NCBI GenBank assembly: GCA_945916025.1
Contig: CAMEGD010000071.1
Location: 1 to 7,255, forward strand
From: an uncultured Clostridia bacterium
GTDB taxonomy: Bacteria > Bacillota > Clostridia > Tissierellales > Peptoniphilaceae
DNA length: 7,255 bases
Direction: 5' to 3'
Below the pieces are notes generated by a model. It made no database searches. It was not told the origin of the DNA and was given only the letters and a program-made list of their open reading frames with translations. The translations under genes were made by a program, and so were the position numbers. Of the stretch, positions 5,138 to 7,255 are shown piece after piece. Positions within the stretch are counted from its first letter, which is position 1. Every line of letters begins with the position of its first letter.

Positions 5138-6409
5138 ATGTTTATAGATGAGGCTAAAATTACAGTTACAGCGGGAAACGGTGGAGACGGAGCAGTAGCA
5201 TGGAGAAGAGAAAAATTTGAACCATCTGGCGGACCTGCCGGTGGGGATGGAGGTAACGGTGGATCAATTATCTTAGTTACTTCTGAAGAAATTCATACCC
5301 TTATGGATTTTAGATATAAGAGAATATATAAAGGAAACAATGGAGAAAAGGGTAGACAAAAAAAACAATTTGGAGCTAATGGTGAGGATGTTGTATTAAA
5401 AGTCCCAGTTGGAACTCTAGTTAAAGATTCTATAACAGGAAATGTAATTGTTGATTTAAAACATTTAAATCAAGAGTTTGTTATAGCTAAGGGAGGAAGA
5501 GGCGGAAGAGGTAATGCAAGATATACTACTCCTACTAGAAGGGCTCCTAATTTTGCTCAACCAGGTAGAGCTGGAGAAACTAGAGAAATAATTCTTGAGC
5601 TTAAATTACTAGCAGATGTTGGCTTAATAGGTTTTCCAAATGTAGGGAAATCTTCTTTACTATCAATTATTTCTGCTGCAAAACCAAAAATTTCCAACTA
5701 TCACTTTACAACCCTATCTCCAAATTTAGGGGTAGTAAGTTTAGGCTTAGAAAAGAGTTTTGTTGTTGCTGATGTTCCAGGACTTATAGAAGGTGCATCA
5801 GAAGGCACAGGTTTAGGCCATGAGTTTTTAAAGCATATTGAAAGGACAAATCTTTTAATTCATGTTCTTGATATTTCTGGAATAGAAGGTCGAGACCCAT
5901 TAGAAGATTATGATTTGATTAATAAAGAACTTAAATCCTACAACAGTAATTTAGAAAACAAGAAACAAATTGTTTATGCAAATAAGATGGACTTACCAGG
6001 GGCTTCCGATAATCTTGAAAGATTAAAAGAAAAACTAAAGGATACTGATATAAAAATATTTAGTGGTTCAGTAGTTAAACAAGAAAATATTCAAGAATTA
6101 TTATATTATGTTTGGGACGAGCTTGGAAAAGTTGAAAGAACTTATGAAACCTACGATGAAGTATACGTGGATCTAGTTAAGGAAGATAAGAAGGAAATTC
6201 TCATAGAACAAGTTGGTAACGACTTTATTGTTTCTGGGGAAGAAATAGAGTACCTAATTAATTCCATTAATTTCGATGACAATGAATCTATTAAATACTT
6301 CCAAAACATGCTGATTAAAAAAGGTGTAATTAGTCTTTTAGAAGAAGCTGGTATTAACGAAGGTGATAATGTATTCATTGGAGATATAGAATTTGAATTT
6401 ATTCCTTAG
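5138..6409 (+). CDS. obgE: Obg family ribosome-assembly GTPase
   Basis: Obg is an essential GTPase that binds late 50S assembly intermediates and links growth to nucleotide state (GTP, GDP, ppGpp). The 423-residue protein has all three domains. The glycine-rich Obg fold (1 to about 158) includes GGPAGGDGGNGG at 31-42 and KGGRGGRGNARY at 118-129. The G domain (about 159-330) carries G1 GFPNVGKSS at 165-173, G2 Thr191-Thr192, G3 DVPG at 212-215, G4 NKMD at 282-285 and a G5 candidate SGS at 309-311. The C-terminal OCT domain (about 343-423) is the Gram-positive version. The start follows AAAGGTG at 5123-5129. Transcription appears independent of rpmA because of the intervening terminator and promoter. 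Its TAG stop is embedded in the yhbY Shine-Dalgarno. Confidence 0.98.
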   Translation: MFIDEAKITVTAGNGGDGAVAWRREKFEPSGGPAGGDGGNGGSIILVTSEEIHTLMDFRYKRIYKGNNGEKGRQKKQFGANGEDVVLKVPVGTLVKDSITGNVIVDLKHLNQEFVIAKGGRGGRGNARYTTPTRRAPNFAQPGRAGETREIILELKLLADVGLIGFPNVGKSSLLSIISAAKPKISNYHFTTLSPNLGVVSLGLEKSFVVADVPGLIEGASEGTGLGHEFLKHIERTNLLIHVLDISGIEGRDPLEDYDLINKELKSYNSNLENKKQIVYANKMDLPGASDNLERLKEKLKDTDIKIFSGSVVKQENIQELLYYVWDELGKVERTYETYDEVYVDLVKEDKKEILIEQVGNDFIVSGEEIEYLINSINFDDNESIKYFQNMLIKKGVISLLEEAGINEGDNVFIGDIEFEFIP

Positions 6410-6417
6410 GAGGAAAA

Positions 6418-6705
6418 ATGATTAATAGTAAACAAAGGGCATACTTAAAAGGCCTATCAAATAAGTTAAACCCCTCAATCCAAATTGGTAAGGAAGGTTT
6501 AACTGACAACATTTTAGAAGAGTTAGAGACCCATTTAGAGTATAGAGAACTTGTAAAAATTAGCGTATTAGAAAACAGTCCAGTTATGGCTGATGAGATT
6601 GTTGATCAAGTTTTGTCAAAAACTAATTCAGAATTTGTTCAAGTAATTGGAAACAAGCTAATTATTTATAGGGAATCTAAGGATCATAAACAAATACAAC
6701 TATAA
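6418..6705 (+). CDS. yhbY: YhbY family CRM-domain RNA-binding protein
   Basis: A single CRM (chloroplast RNA splicing and ribosome maturation) domain protein that associates with pre-50S particles in bacteria. The 95 residues follow the family pattern: an opening KQRAYLKGLSNKLNP (5-19), then IQIGKEGLTDN with the RNA-binding GxxG loop GKEG at 24-27, RELVKISVLEN in the middle, and a closing VQVIGNKLIIYR. The Shine-Dalgarno AGGAGG (6408-6413) overlaps the obgE stop, which indicates tight coupling with the ribosome-assembly GTPase. The obgE-yhbY-nadD order is common in Firmicutes. Confidence 0.96.
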   Translation: MINSKQRAYLKGLSNKLNPSIQIGKEGLTDNILEELETHLEYRELVKISVLENSPVMADEIVDQVLSKTNSEFVQVIGNKLIIYRESKDHKQIQL

Positions 6706-6718
6706 AAGAGAAAAGAAA

Positions 6719-7255
6719 ATGAGAATAGGAATAATCGGCGGTTCATTTGATCCCATACATCTTGGCCACCTTAATATGGCAGAGTATTTAAGAGAATATA
6801 AAGATCTTGAAAAAATAATATTTGTACCTACTGGTAAGTCTCCTCATAAAGAATACAGCACCCCATCAGAAAGCAGGATGAAAATGGTTGATCTTGCAAT
6901 AAGTACTAATGATTATTTTGCATCTTCGAATATTGAGATTAATAATGAGAATGTATCATATACTGTAGAAACATTAAAATATCTAAGGAATATTTGTCCA
7001 GGACCTGAGTTTTTCTTTATTATTGGATTAGATAACCTATTTACATTAGATACATGGAAAGACTTTGAAAAATTAGCAAAAATTACTAAAATTATCGTTG
7101 CTAATAGGATTAGTTATGAAAAAGAAAATTCAGGAATTTTTGAAAAATGTAGCGAATTAGTTGAAAAATATGGATTTGATATAGAAATTGTAGATACTCC
7201 AATTATTGAGATTTCATCTTCAGATATTAGGAGAAGAATAAAAGAAGGCTTAAGT
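6719..7255 (+). CDS. nadD: Nicotinate-nucleotide adenylyltransferase NadD (3'-partial)
   Basis: NadD adenylates nicotinate mononucleotide to deamido-NAD in the cytoplasm, a central step of NAD synthesis. The frame opens at ATG 6719 and stays open for 179 codons to the window end, so no stop codon is present here. It starts MRIGIIGGSFDPIHLGH; this nucleotidyltransferase N-terminus holds the HxGH motif (His14, His17). Further landmarks are VPTGKSPHK at about 36-44, SYTVETL at about 80-86, IIGLDNL at about 101-107, and the C-terminal ISSSDIRRRI at 165-174, the ISSxxIR ATP-binding motif. Only the last 15-30 residues should be missing. The gene follows yhbY by 13 bases with a purine-rich but weak ribosome-binding site (AAGAGAAAAG). 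Confidence 0.96.
   Translation, partial: MRIGIIGGSFDPIHLGHLNMAEYLREYKDLEKIIFVPTGKSPHKEYSTPSESRMKMVDLAISTNDYFASSNIEINNENVSYTVETLKYLRNICPGPEFFFIIGLDNLFTLDTWKDFEKLAKITKIIVANRISYEKENSGIFEKCSELVEKYGFDIEIVDTPIIEISSSDIRRRIKEGLS

Noticed and set aside
6062..6070. Obg G5 motif reading SGS instead of the usual SA core as a sign of lost GTPase function
   Set aside because: G5 is the least conserved G motif; G1, G3 and G4 are intact, so nucleotide binding is expected to be normal.

Overview
This is an AT-rich (about one third GC by eye), tightly packed chromosomal segment with every supported gene on the + strand. Gene content and order point to a low-GC Firmicute of the class Clostridia in the broad sense (a Tissierellia-type anaerobe would fit; genus not determinable). 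The strongest evidence is the queA-tgt-yajC-SCIFF peptide-SCIFF maturase order, the rplU-prp-rpmA-obgE-yhbY-nadD order, and an L27 protein carrying the Firmicute-type N-terminal extension with its cognate protease. I see no mobile element, CRISPR array, tRNA or rRNA.

Left block (1-3967): queA (5' end outside the window) and tgt make and modify queuosine precursors at tRNA position 34. yajC, a small membrane partner of the Sec translocase, follows. Then comes a two-gene RiPP (ribosomally made, post-translationally modified peptide) unit. It consists of a 49-residue six-cysteine precursor (scfA, 2429-2578), easy to miss because of its size, and its radical SAM/SPASM maturase scfB (2624-3967). 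A terminator-like hairpin nested in a longer inverted repeat separates the two and probably makes precursor mRNA more abundant than maturase mRNA.

Middle block (3968-5073): a sigma-A-type promoter with an extended -10 drives a structured 5' leader that matches the known L21 leader in position and general form. It is followed by rplU (L21), prp (protease) and rpmA (L27), ending in a clear intrinsic terminator. L27 begins with MIKLNLQFF-A, the site that Prp cleaves in Staphylococcus aureus, so protease and substrate are encoded side by side.

Right block (5074-7255): a separate promoter overlapped by a 13-bp palindrome starts obgE (ribosome-assembly GTPase), yhbY (CRM-domain ribosome-associated RNA-binding protein) and nadD (NAD biosynthesis, cut off by the window end). 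The whole window is mostly translation and ribosome-assembly housekeeping, with the ranthipeptide (SCIFF) system as its distinctive part. That system is a known family, but the mature product and its role in this organism are not established by sequence.
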